DNA of 17,511 nucleotides, taken from contig CAXHKQ010000283.1 in NCBI GenBank assembly GCA_964017145.1, positions 1-17,511 of the forward strand, written 5' to 3'. The stretch's first letter is position 1. Every line of letters begins with the position of its first letter. Origin of the DNA: Agrocybe praecox (Eukaryota > Basidiomycota > Agaricomycetes > Agaricales > Agrocybaceae). The position numbers and the translations under genes were made by a program. The notes beneath the pieces were generated by a model. The model did not search any database. It was given only the letters and a program-made list of their open reading frames with translations, and was not told the DNA's origin. Shown here piece after piece: positions 7,603 to 13,968 of the stretch.

Positions 7603-8378
7603 AAGGTCAGTCTGCTGTGGAACTCCCCGGGGGGGTGGTTTGTTTGGTTTGGTTTATTTCACCTCTACTCTGGCTACTAGTGGCTAATCGAATTCTCTTG
7701 GATCTGCGGATAAGCAGAGGCTACAAGCAGTTGCTTATGTAGACGACGTGGTTCTCATACCGTCTAGACACTGCATCAGCACCATAAGTGCCAGACTGCA
7801 ATAAGCATTAGTGATGCTAGAAACCTGGGCAAAAGACTGCGGACTAGGAGCCAACCCAGATAAAACGGAACTGGTGTTGTTCACCAGGAATATAATGCCA
7901 TCTACATTCATCCCACCTATGATAGGGGGTAAAAGGTTATCACTAAGCAGCCAAGCCAAATACCCAGGGGTTATTCTCGACGCAAAACTATCCTGGAACT
8001 TGAACATTGAGGAAAGGGTTAGGAAAAGTCAAATAGCATTCTACACCTGTAGGAATGCAATTGGTAATACATGAGGTTTATCTCCAAAACTAACATATTT
8101 TCACAGATATCGTAAGGCCCATACTCATGTACGGAGTAGCCGTGTGGTAGACTGCAGTGAGAGTGAAGGAGAACTGTAGGAATCTGAACAAAGTACAACG
8201 CTCAGTGGGCATAGGTATTACGGGAGCTATTAGATCAACATCAAAGTATTCCGTATTAGCTATACTATGTATCCCTAGCGCAGAATATTATGCTAAATAT
8301 GCAAAGACAGCGATTAGATTACTCGCAACTGGCCAGTGGAAAGTAAGGAATTATGGGCATTCCATTATACTAGCATAA
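7603..8378 (+). pseudogene. LOA-1 reverse-transcriptase palm and thumb
   Basis: Right after the duplication the frame reads RSVCCGTPRGG (motif B, with QGG changed to RGG). It is then shifted in the CCCGGGGGGG run near 7630, reads AVAYVDDVVLIPS with the catalytic YVDD at 7736-7747, then LETWAKDCGLGANPDKTELV and KYPGVILDAKLSWNLNIEER (LG..LD..L.W). The thumb reads GLSPKLTYF, VRPILMYGVAVW, LNKVQRSVGIGITGAIRSTS and YAKTAIRLLATGQWK. Stops at about 7802, 8072 and 8149 and several frame changes split it. YVDD instead of the more usual YADD is a natural variant in the group. Confidence 0.8.
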
Positions 8379-8925
8379 TACGAATTCAAAGTCAAAATAT
8401 AGACCATTGCACTGGCACTATCAGCTTTGCGAATAAGTACAAAGTATTGATTCCAGGCAGAGCCTTCTGGGAAACAGATAATCCGCTCAGGGAATATGTG
8501 AACATATGGTTCCAAACATATGGTTCACTGATGGTTCCAAAACAGAGTAAGGTTGTGGTGCCGGATTCCTCATTCAAGACTCGGTTCTCTGCAGTTCTTT
8601 TAGACTGCCCAACAGTTGTAGTGTGTTCCAGGGAGAAATCTTTGCGACTTTGAAAGCATGTGAAAAACTTAAAACACTTAACAGCCTTGAGCTTATGGAA
8701 AGGAGGTAAAACTCGCCATTTGCGTTGACAGCCGCCCTTAAGGCCCTAGAGTCGAACCAAATAGCCTCCTCAATGGTGAGGAATTGCAAGACACTTTTAA
8801 ACGAGATTGGCGAACTATGGGACATTACGCTTATCTGGGTCCCAGGGAATAAAGATATTGAAGGGAACGAAATGGCAAACCTGCTAGCTGGACAAGGTTC
8901 GAGCCTGCGCGTGTCATGAGTTGAA
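8379..8925 (+). pseudogene. LOA-1 RNase H domain remnant
   Basis: The frames give NIWFTDGSKTE-stop-GCGAGF (first catalytic D in TDGS), then FRLPNSCSVFQGEIFATLK (catalytic E), then AICVDSR (third catalytic D), a frame change, ALKALESNQIASSMVRNC, and LIWVPGNKDIEGNEMANLLA, the final box, where the usual GH.DI.GNE.AD has become GNKDIEGNEMAN (H and the last D lost). A small direct duplication (catatggttc repeated 13 bases apart near 8504 and 8517) precedes TDGS. This domain order after RT supports a LOA/R1/I-group element. Confidence 0.8.
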
Positions 8926-8949
8926 AAGTTTCTACCTCCTTTATCCCAC

Positions 8950-9529
8950 TATAACCATTTAATAAAGCAACACCTTCACTCTACGATGCACAAATACTGG
9001 AGTTTTGCAAATAATAGAAGCAGACATTTCTGGCAATGCTTCAACCACAAGGGCTCTCCCGATGCACAAATACTGGAGTTTTGCAAATAATAGAAGCAGA
9101 CATTTCTGGCAATGCTTCAACCTCAATGGCTCTCTCTCACTCCTTGAGCATAAGCGAAGAACGCTGCGTAGGCTTGTCTTCACAATGACACGACGCTGGA
9201 ACATAGGTCGACACGCAAGAAGGATGGGCATTACGCCAGCATCAGCGTGTCCAGGATGTGGCTTAATAGAGCAAGAAACCGATCTCCAGCATGTTTGGTG
9301 CCATCTCCATCTGGGTAACTACTCATTCCATGATCTCTCCTCTCTGGATAGCATCCCTCTGCAAAACAAGTTGAATTTTACTAAAAGCATATGCTGGCAC
9401 AGGTTGAATGGCGATAGATTCGTTAATTTACACATAACAGAACCGCAAAATGGACATTTAAAAAGGACAACTGTAGTCAATTTAATTTTCAGAATAAGTC
9501 ATCCGAAACCATTTTTCAACCAACCAACA
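8950..9529 (+). pseudogene. LOA-1 C-terminal zinc-knuckle-like region
   Basis: The frame through 9062-9525 reads HKYWSFANNRSRHFWQCFNL, NGSLSLLEHKRRTLRRLVFT, NIGRHARRMGITPASACPGC and LIEQETDLQHVWC. The CPGCG...H..C arrangement, after an IGRHA.R.GI motif, is the conserved C-terminal CCHC-type block of LOA and R1-group ORF2 proteins (IG.HA.RLGI....C..C....E...H.LC.C). A diverged tail reads NYSFHDLSSLDSIPLQNK. The open frame 9005-9589 begins in the first duplication copy and finishes in RTE-A sequence, so its ends are artefacts. Confidence 0.75.
8985..9136 (+). repeat. 76-bp tandem duplication in LOA-1
   Basis: Bases 8985-9060 and 9061-9136 are two copies of the same 76-bp unit (both start gatgcacaaatactggag), differing at only three visible positions, all in the last 20 bases. 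76 is not a multiple of three, so the duplication itself breaks the reading frame; the second copy is the one in frame with the downstream C-terminal domain. Confidence 0.95.
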
Positions 9530-9660
9530 ACAAAAATATCACGCGGATATGACCGCCCTACAAGAAATTGGATGGCCTGGTACCGGTGAACTAATGGATA
9601 AATGCGCCCCAAATGGGACATACACTACAGCCGAGAAAAGTGCTCACACCTTTCGTAGGG
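9530..9660 (+). mobile_element. RTE-A, right part: endonuclease continuation
   Basis: From 9534 the frame reads KYHADMTALQEIGWPGTGEL then MDKCAPNGTYT and EKSAHTF, ending in a stop near 9667. The ALQEI.W.G.G box carries the catalytic glutamate of RTE-type endonucleases and is the expected next block after LRSLRETLQK at 4211-4240. No later RTE-A domain was found, so the element is 3'-truncated or deleted here, next to the 3' end of the Diedel-like gene. The end is approximate. Confidence 0.65.
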
Positions 9661-9702
9661 CTAAATGACTCAGAACAAACACTAAAAAATAACTCAGAAA
9701 GT

Positions 9703-9708
9703 TTTATT
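9703..9708 (-). promoter_or_regulatory. Polyadenylation signal AATAAA of the Diedel-like gene
   Basis: On the minus strand AATAAA occurs about 15 bases after the stop codon at 9724-9726. It gives the gene a very short 3' untranslated region. Confidence 0.7.
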
Positions 9709-9723
9709 TGCAATATTTTAATT

Positions 9724-10104
9724 TTACCACGTGGATATCTGTCTCAAAATGTCTTGTACAGCATGTGGACAAAAATCACCTTTATAGCGATCCAAGAAAG
9801 TTTTGATGCCATTCCCAGGAATACAACCACCATCACATGCGCAACCCATACTTTCGATCATACATTTTCCTATGCCGCAATGCTTTTTACCCTTGGCAAC
9901 AGCTTTGCCATCACCGCAGAGGTTAATTAAACAATTATCGTGTGGTAAAGGCGTAGCTCCAAATTCAGCACAGGTCTTGTTGGACTTATAATAGCGCATC
10001 CAATTGTAGGTTATTGCAGAGCAGCATTGGAATTTCTTGGCTGCCGACTGATTCAGAATGAAAAGTAGACAGGCGGTCGACAAAAAAGCTAGGATCTTTA
10101 TCAT
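9724..10104 (-). CDS. Diedel-family secreted cysteine-rich protein
   Basis: An uninterrupted 126-codon frame. Residues 1-22 form a signal peptide (basic IKIL start, hydrophobic core to NQS, likely cleavage after SAA). The mature part has eleven cysteines, at 27, 28, 45, 58, 63, 76, 81, 88, 90, 94 and 112. The CC pair, C-x4-C (58-63) followed by GDG, HCGIGKC and the GCACDGGC box match the Diedel framework. In Drosophila, Diedel is a small secreted immune-induced factor that restrains the IMD pathway; homologues occur in several insect DNA viruses. The role here is inferred from that family. C112 lies in a C-terminal tail (DFCPHAVQDIL) that appears longer than in Drosophila, giving an odd cysteine count. 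The start has a purine at -3, a TATA-like box lies about 50 bases upstream, and no intron is needed. No stops or frameshifts are present, unlike every neighbour. The precise orthology is uncertain. Confidence 0.85.
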   Translation of the reverse strand: MIKILAFLSTACLLFILNQSAAKKFQCCSAITYNWMRYYKSNKTCAEFGATPLPHDNCLINLCGDGKAVAKGKKHCGIGKCMIESMGCACDGGCIPGNGIKTFLDRYKGDFCPHAVQDILRQISTW

Positions 10105-10149
10105 CTTCTGAATGCTCCAACTATGAACTTAACTATCTTGTGGAATCAG

Positions 10150-10157
10150 CTTAAATA
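10150..10157 (-). promoter_or_regulatory. TATA-like box of the Diedel-like gene
   Basis: On the minus strand TATTTAAG is followed about 33 bases later by TTCATAGTT (around 10118-10127), an initiator-like sequence with a probable start at about 10124. This leaves a leader of about 20 bases before the ATG at 10104. No canonical STAT site (TTC-N3/4-GAA) was found up to about 10560, although Drosophila Diedel has been linked to JAK/STAT signalling. Confidence 0.5.
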
Positions 10158-10191
10158 GTAGATAGCAAGTTAGCAACAACTTTAGTACTTT

Positions 10192-10212
10192 ACAGTTTAG
10201 ATAGTAAACTGT
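10192..10212. promoter_or_regulatory. Inverted repeat upstream of the Diedel-like gene
   Basis: ACAGTTTA (10192-10199) and TAAACTGT (10205-10212) are exact reverse complements around GATAG, about 70 bases upstream of the inferred transcription start. A minus-strand GATAA motif overlaps its edge (gttatc, 10211-10216), and another GATAA lies near 10325. GATA factors are common in fly immune promoters, so a regulatory role is possible but unproven. Confidence 0.3.
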
Positions 10213-10565
10213 TATCACATCAGCCTGATTAGTTCCACTCACAAGTGAAGCGGAAGTAATTGCATTTGTAAGTTCTCTTATTACATAATGTGTATAGTGG
10301 GCAGAATACGCCAACTTTATGATCCGATAAGCCAAGTTAGGAAGTCAAGATCTATCAATAAGACATTTGCTTGCATTTCAATCTTAATCTAAGGTCCACC
10401 AAATGCTGATGCCGTTTTATGTTAGCTCATTCACTAAAGATGCAAGCTTTCGACGTCTGTGTCAGTCGCTTCGAAGCGGAAGTCCTAGACATAATCTTAG
10501 TCCCATTTCTCTAACATGGCAAGTACACGGGACTGAACACCTTTCAGATGACGGGGTTAGGTTAG
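10213..10565. other. Diedel upstream region with possible retrotransposon scrap
   Basis: No intact gene. On the minus strand, about 10520-10460, the reading REMGLRLCLGLPLRSD-stop resembles the thumb motif of R1/jockey-group reverse transcriptases (QR..LR..LG.P.S). It is short and unsupported by flanking motifs, so it may be a chance match. A perfect 12-bp palindrome, cgcttcgaagcg, lies at 10467-10478. Confidence 0.3.
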
Positions 10566-10910
10566 GTTCCCACAAAACATTGAGAGGAAAACTCTTGATT
10601 TTTGTCTCCAGATTGTCTCTATAATACCATAAAGATGTCTTTTGCGTCACCAATAGTCAAAATTCATGGTTTAGTGAAGATTGCTTTCAGTGGGGATATC
10701 ACCCGACATAAAAGTATCCAAAGATTGTCTGGCGACAAAACTTTCCACAAAGACTTTGTGGAGATATCTTGTGTTTATCATTTCTTGCGACTGCGCTTGT
10801 ATTAGTAATTTTTGTCGTGATACGCAAAAGACATCCTGACGATATCCTAGCTACATTGTGGAGACTATCTTCATTGTGGAGACAACGAAAATCAAGAGTT
10901 TTCCTCTGAA
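10566..10910. mobile_element. Foldback/MITE-like element with 20-bp perfect inverted ends
   Basis: AGAGGAAAACTCTTGATTTT (10583-10602) is the exact reverse complement of 10888-10907. The inverted similarity continues inward with gaps (TTGTCTCC; gatgtcttttgcgt at 10633-10646 against 10823-10836). An internal palindrome, TCCACAAAG-A-CTTTGTGGA, lies at about 10742-10760. The sequence ggggttaggttag occurs just outside at 10553-10565 and 10911-10923 and may be a 13-bp target-site duplication. There is no coding capacity; the open frame 10602-10805 crosses the palindromes and is not a gene. The superfamily is uncertain: the ends (AGAGGAAAA) are not diagnostic. Confidence 0.7.
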
Positions 10911-10924
10911 GGGGTTAGGTTAGA

Positions 10925-11270
10925 GAAGAGTTGAAAGCCTCCTAAATTGAGATAAAAGAGACCTGTGATACACTGCCAACCCAAGCCTAGTTGTCGAATT
11001 GCTCTAAGCACCTTGTTAGCTAATGCGGCACATTCACATAGGAGATGTTCCATATACTCATCTCTTGGCCATCGTCCCTAGAAGGAAATGCCTTATTATG
11101 ATATCAATCGATAGCCTTAGGGATTGTTTATTTAAATTAAGTAATAAATCTGTCCTGTGAGGAAAGAAAAGCTTAGTCGCCTGCTGCCATTTGCGTCTGC
11201 TGCCATCCTCGCTCTTATTTAGCTCTCATAGTGTTGTCTATGTCTTGTCTAACTGCTCAAAAAGGGGGCT
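10925..11270 (-). pseudogene. LOA-2 C-terminal region
   Basis: The minus-strand frames read SEDGSRRKWQQATKLFFPHR then LLLNLNKQSLRLSIDIIIRH, and, after a frame change, DEYMEHLLCECAALANKVLR and AIRQLGLGWQCITGLFYLNL. The EYMEHLLCEC..L box is the C-terminal zinc-knuckle half of LOA-type ORF2; the CxxC half is lost between the two blocks near 11075. The frame runs on through GGFQLFSNL into the neighbouring foldback element, so the true stop is not seen. Confidence 0.7.
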
Positions 11271-11348
11271 GGACTGAACCCCCGATGATTGGTACTAGGG
11301 TTTCTACTGAAGCTGAACCGTTTCTAGCTAGAAGGTTTTCTTCCTCGT
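11271..11348 (-). pseudogene. LOA-2 RNase H, portion downstream of the RTE-C insertion
   Basis: On the minus strand, NEEENLLARNGSASVETLVP and IIGGSVQPPF directly continue the VQGHADLNG that ends at 12082-12093 on the other side of RTE-C. Together they form the final RNase H box GH.D..GNE.A.LLAR.G. This continuity across 733 bases is the strongest evidence for the insertion. Confidence 0.85.
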
Positions 11349-11360
11349 TACCATTCAGGT
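11349..11360 (+). repeat. Target-site duplication of RTE-C, left copy
   Basis: taccattcaggt, repeated exactly at 12082-12093. The flanking bases differ, so the duplication is 12 bp. Confidence 0.95.
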
Positions 11361-12056
11361 GCATCCAAAACCAAATATATGCTAGCTTCAAGAAAGAACG
11401 TAGCGAGCCATAATGTCAACTTTGGCCAGCACGATTTCGAGGCAGTGAAGAACTTTATATATCTTGGCAGCTCAATAAACTCCACTAACAACACCTCAGA
11501 GGAGATCATCCGAAGAATAATTCTTGGTAGTCGATGTCTGTACAGTCTCTACAACTTACTTCGTTCCAAACATCTAACACGAAGAACAAAGATCCAGATC
11601 TACCACACACTTATACTCCCAGTAGTTATGTATGGATCAGAATCATGGGAGCTGACGTCAACAGACTGTGAGCGACTGCTTGTCTTTGAGAGACGTATAC
11701 TAAGAGTAATCTTCGGACCGGTTTGCATCAATGAAGAATGGAGGAGCAGGTACAATCATGAACTTTATCATCTATACACCGATGAAACGATTGCCCAAAA
11801 AATCAAAGCTCAAAGGCTGCGATGGCTTGGTCACGTATTCAGGATGGATGAGGAAGCACCACCAAGAAAAGCCCTGTTCTCTTTGCCCATGGATACAAAC
11901 AACAGAGGAAGAGGAAGACCAAAAATGCGCTGGATGAATTCAGTGGAAGAAGACTTGACGAAGCTGCGAGTGAAATCGACGTGGAAGAGAAAAGCAGCAG
12001 ATAGAGACGAATGGAGGAACCTTATACAGCAAGCTAAAACCCAAAAGGCGTTGTGA
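11361..12056 (+). pseudogene. RTE-C polyprotein C-terminal fragment (open frame)
   Basis: The frame is open from the first inserted base to the stop, 231 codons. It reads SKTKYMLASRKNVASHNVNF, AVKNFIYLGSSINSTNNTSE, RCLYSLYNLLRSKHLTRRTK, LPVVMYGSESW, LLVFERRILRVIFGPVC, RYNHELYHLYTDETIAQKIK, RLRWLGHVFRMDEEAPPRKA and RGRGRPKMRWMNSVEEDL. This is an undamaged RTE C-terminal region including the YNHELY and RLRWLGHV.RMD boxes. The first in-frame ATG is at 11379. Because the catalytic RT and the endonuclease were lost in 5' truncation, it is a dead-on-arrival fragment and not a gene, despite the clean frame. Confidence 0.9.
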
Positions 12057-12081
12057 GCTGCAAAAGTAAAAGTAAAGTAAG
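11361..12081 (+). mobile_element. RTE-C: short 5'-truncated RTE-like insertion with 12-bp TSD
   Basis: A 721-bp insertion bounded by perfect 12-bp direct repeats, ending in an AAAGTAAAAGTAAAGTAAG-like tail. It begins exactly inside the post-YADD block (SKTKYMLASRKN) and continues to the natural stop at 12054-12056. It splits the RNase H domain of LOA-2, in the opposite orientation. The intact frame and perfect duplication suggest that it is the youngest insertion here. Confidence 0.95.
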
Positions 12082-12093
12082 TACCATTCAGGT
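12082..12093 (+). repeat. Target-site duplication of RTE-C, right copy
   Basis: Exact copy of taccattcaggt at 11349-11360. On the minus strand it encodes part of DLNG of the LOA-2 RNase H. Confidence 0.95.
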
Positions 12094-12345
12094 CTGCGTG
12101 GCCTTGGACCCTGCACAGACGAACGTTGTTTGTTCCCCTAATTGTGCCTAAAGATGTCTTACATGTCCTAACTAAATTAGAATTGGTCAATGCTTTAATG
12201 ACTGCCTGACTGTCAATGTATATGGATATATATCTATCTCTAATACCTTCGTTGAAAATTGCTCTACAGGCCTGTCGGATTGCTAATAGCACGGCCTGAA
12301 ATAACAGATTTATCGAATGTCTTATGTCTAGTTGTTCAAAACTAA
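12094..12345 (-). pseudogene. LOA-2 RNase H, central part
   Basis: The minus-strand reading gives DIRHSINLLFQAVLLAIRQA (FQAE-type box, with the catalytic glutamate replaced by V), then ISIYIDSQAVIKALTNSNLV (catalytic D in YIDSQ), NNVRLCRVQGHADLNG up to the RTE-C site. The order matches LOA-type RNase H. The open stretch 12292-11831 enters RTE-C after DLNGT, so its C-terminal half is not real coding sequence. Confidence 0.8.
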
Positions 12346-12499
12346 GAAAGAAAAAGAGTTAAATGTATCACCAAAGTGGTGATTTTCACCACAAAGTGGC
12401 TGCGGAGCGAAGACTTCACAAAGTGGTGAAATTTAGCACAATGTGATAGTTCTCACCACAAATTTTGTTGATTTTGAAAATCACCACGTTTTCCTCTGG
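12346..12499. mobile_element. Palindrome-rich insert inside LOA-2 RNase H
   Basis: Between the LOA-2 readings ASGIFIHPE (above 12499) and LDIRHSIN (below 12345) lies a segment without coding similarity, packed with palindromes: ATCACCA-AAG-TGGTGAT (12367-12383), CCAC-AAA-GTGG (12389-12399), ttcacaaagtggtgaa (near 12415-12430) and matching TGGTGATTTTCA ends (12377-12388, and on the minus strand near 12475-12487). Its right end, GTTTTCCTCTG (12488-12498), is the same as the right end of the foldback at 10898-10908. It is probably a small foldback/MITE of a related family. Boundaries, and a target-site duplication, are not resolved. Confidence 0.55.
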
Positions 12500-13058
12500 A
12501 TGAATGAAGATGCCTGAAGCTGCCGTCTGTGTCTTCACTTGATGGAAATGTCGCTGAGACTGGACTACCAAATAGAAGCTCCTTCCATATTTAGTTCATC
12601 TTTCTGGTCCCCATTTTGATTTCCCTCATTATTGCAATGTGGCATTTCCTAGCGGGTTTGAAGGGCCCTAATAGCACTCTTAGCTTTCACAGTTTCAATT
12701 TCGAGGACTAGGGCTTCAATATCTAGTATAACTTGTAGCGCTAGCCTGGGTGTAGATCTCATATACCCACGCATGGCCATGCAGACCTTAACGCCTAGCC
12801 ACCAAATCCTCGATGTTCCTTTTCCAGTCCAATTTCTTATTCAATATCACCCCCAAGCACTTGGGTGATATTGAAGCTGTAGAGTAGCTCCATCCTGGGT
12901 AACCTAAACTTTGAAATTGTATATCCGTGTAAATAGGCCTAACTCGGTTTTAGCCACATTAACCCCCAGTACATTCTCTTTTGTCCAGTTACTCACTGTT
13001 TTAAAAACCTCCTCTAGCCGTCACTAAGAGCGCCTGGAAACAGCGATCTTGTAATGAC
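12500..13058 (-). pseudogene. LOA-2 RT thumb and start of RNase H, heavily eroded
   Basis: From 13058 downward on the minus strand the readings are RSLFPGALSD, EVFKTVSNWTKENVLGVNVA, KTELGLFTR, YNFKV, then GVILNKKLDWKRNIE (the LG..LD..L.W box) and GLHGHAWVYEI. Near 12640-12500 are ERWTKYGRSFYLVVQSQRHF and VKTQTAASGIFIHP, where the expected first RNase H box (YTDGSK) is corrupted. Frame changes occur about every 60 bases. Confidence 0.6.
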
Positions 13059-13968
13059 ATCGTCTGCGTACCCAACTGTAGGAACCCCTTCATTGTTCCA
13101 CCTTAGAAATAACCTTTGTTAACGCTGAGACTTTGACGTTATTAAAAGCCCCCTAAATGTCCAGGAAAGCTGCAAGAGAGTATTATTTCCTGCTAAGACT
13201 TCCTTCTATACAACTTTAAACTTTTTGTTCTATCGACTTCCCCCTCCAACATACATGCTATGAAGCCGATGGTAGGGAAGGTCAATTCTTGCCTTGATGT
13301 CAAAGTCGGCAAGTCTTTGCGCCTTATCAAGAATGATGAAAGACTTATAGGTCGATAATCTTTTACTACACTGTGTACAGACTTTTCTGCCTTTGGTATG
13401 AATACCACCTTGACATTCTGAGTCCTAGATTCAGAGAAGCAATAAGAATCCCAAGCAGCCTACTTTTCATGCTGTCGAACGAGCTCTGTAGCATCGCTGG
13501 GTAGATTCTATCGAGCCCTGCTGACTTATATGGTTAAAAGCTGAAAATGTCCCATTTTAACTTCTTCTCACATCCCACTAGTGGTGGACTCACCCTATTC
13601 GTGATTCTACAGTCCTGGGATTTTTGAAGTCCTGAGGTTGCCTGCTAATCTAGAAATGTGTATCCATGAGATAATTACCAACATCAGTACTGTCTTCAGC
13701 CCATGTGCAGTCTTGTCTTCGAATGTAATTTGGCATTACATAATCCCTCCCTAAAATCTTTCATAGCTTGGAAGCCGCGCTGAAGTCATCGATCTTCTCG
13801 AAAAAGGATTTCCATGTCTCTCTTTGTGACTTCCTAATCAGATATCCCAGTTCCCCTTTGAACGTTTTGTTAAAGTCTATGCTACTGTTAAAGTCTTGGT
13901 TAAGTCTTCCACCTCGATGTTCAAGCTTTTAACATTTCTGATAAGTCTGCTCTCAGTCCTTGTCATTG
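13059..13968 (-). pseudogene. LOA-2 linker and reverse transcriptase
   Basis: On the minus strand the linker ends YKSAGLDRIYPAMLQSSFDS then MKSRLLGILIASLNLG. RT starts VVFIPKAEKSVHSVVKDYRP and ISLSSFLI (13408-13320), with AAFLDI-stop-GAFNNVKVSA (motif A) near 13150. Motif B (GTPQGGVLSP) is absent: the sequence passes directly to NNEGVPTVGYADDVI, with YADD at 13059-13070, so an internal deletion near 13105 removed the part between motifs A and C. The open frame 13193-13408 is only the start of this domain, followed by frameshifted sequence. Confidence 0.75.

Larger units (their letters stand above)
4240..9529 (+). mobile_element. LOA-1: LOA-like non-LTR retrotransposon, 5'-truncated, nested
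   Basis: In order along the plus strand are a LOA/R1-type endonuclease (about 4270-4749), a linker and RT fingers (4750-5676), the palm with YVDD (7603-8340), an RNase H domain (about 8500-8919) and the C-terminal zinc-knuckle-like region (about 8950-9525). ORF1 is absent. RTE-B interrupts the RT at 5676/7588 and the host frame resumes exactly across it. The element sits inside the RTE-A endonuclease; the only shared flanking sequence is acaaaa (4234-4239 and 9530-9535), a short possible target-site duplication. Many stops and frameshifts show it is dead. Assignment to LOA rather than another R1-group clade rests on the EN/RT/RNase H order and motif wording and is inference. Confidence 0.75.

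Noticed and set aside
7736..7747. YVDD in LOA-1 as evidence of a retroviral or LTR-element RT
   Set aside because: The flanking motifs, the LOA-type endonuclease before it and RNase H/CCHC-type order after it, and the absence of any LTR, protease or integrase, fit a non-LTR element.
9803..9991. 62-codon plus-strand open frame (and 9613-9930) as genes
   Set aside because: Both are antisense shadows of the Diedel-like coding sequence and its 3' flank.
10467..10478. cgcttcgaagcg palindrome as a regulatory operator
   Set aside because: A 12-bp palindrome occurs by chance fairly often in 17 kb; no second copy or positional logic was seen.
10553..10923. ggttaggttagg motifs (also near 4030 and 17128) as interstitial insect telomere repeats (TTAGG)n
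   Set aside because: Only two to three units occur at any place, and flies generally lack TTAGG telomeres. The two exact copies are better explained as a direct repeat around the foldback element.
11379..12056. 225-codon clean open frame as a functional gene
   Set aside because: It is the C-terminal piece of a 5'-truncated RTE copy with a target-site duplication; the clean frame reflects youth, not function.
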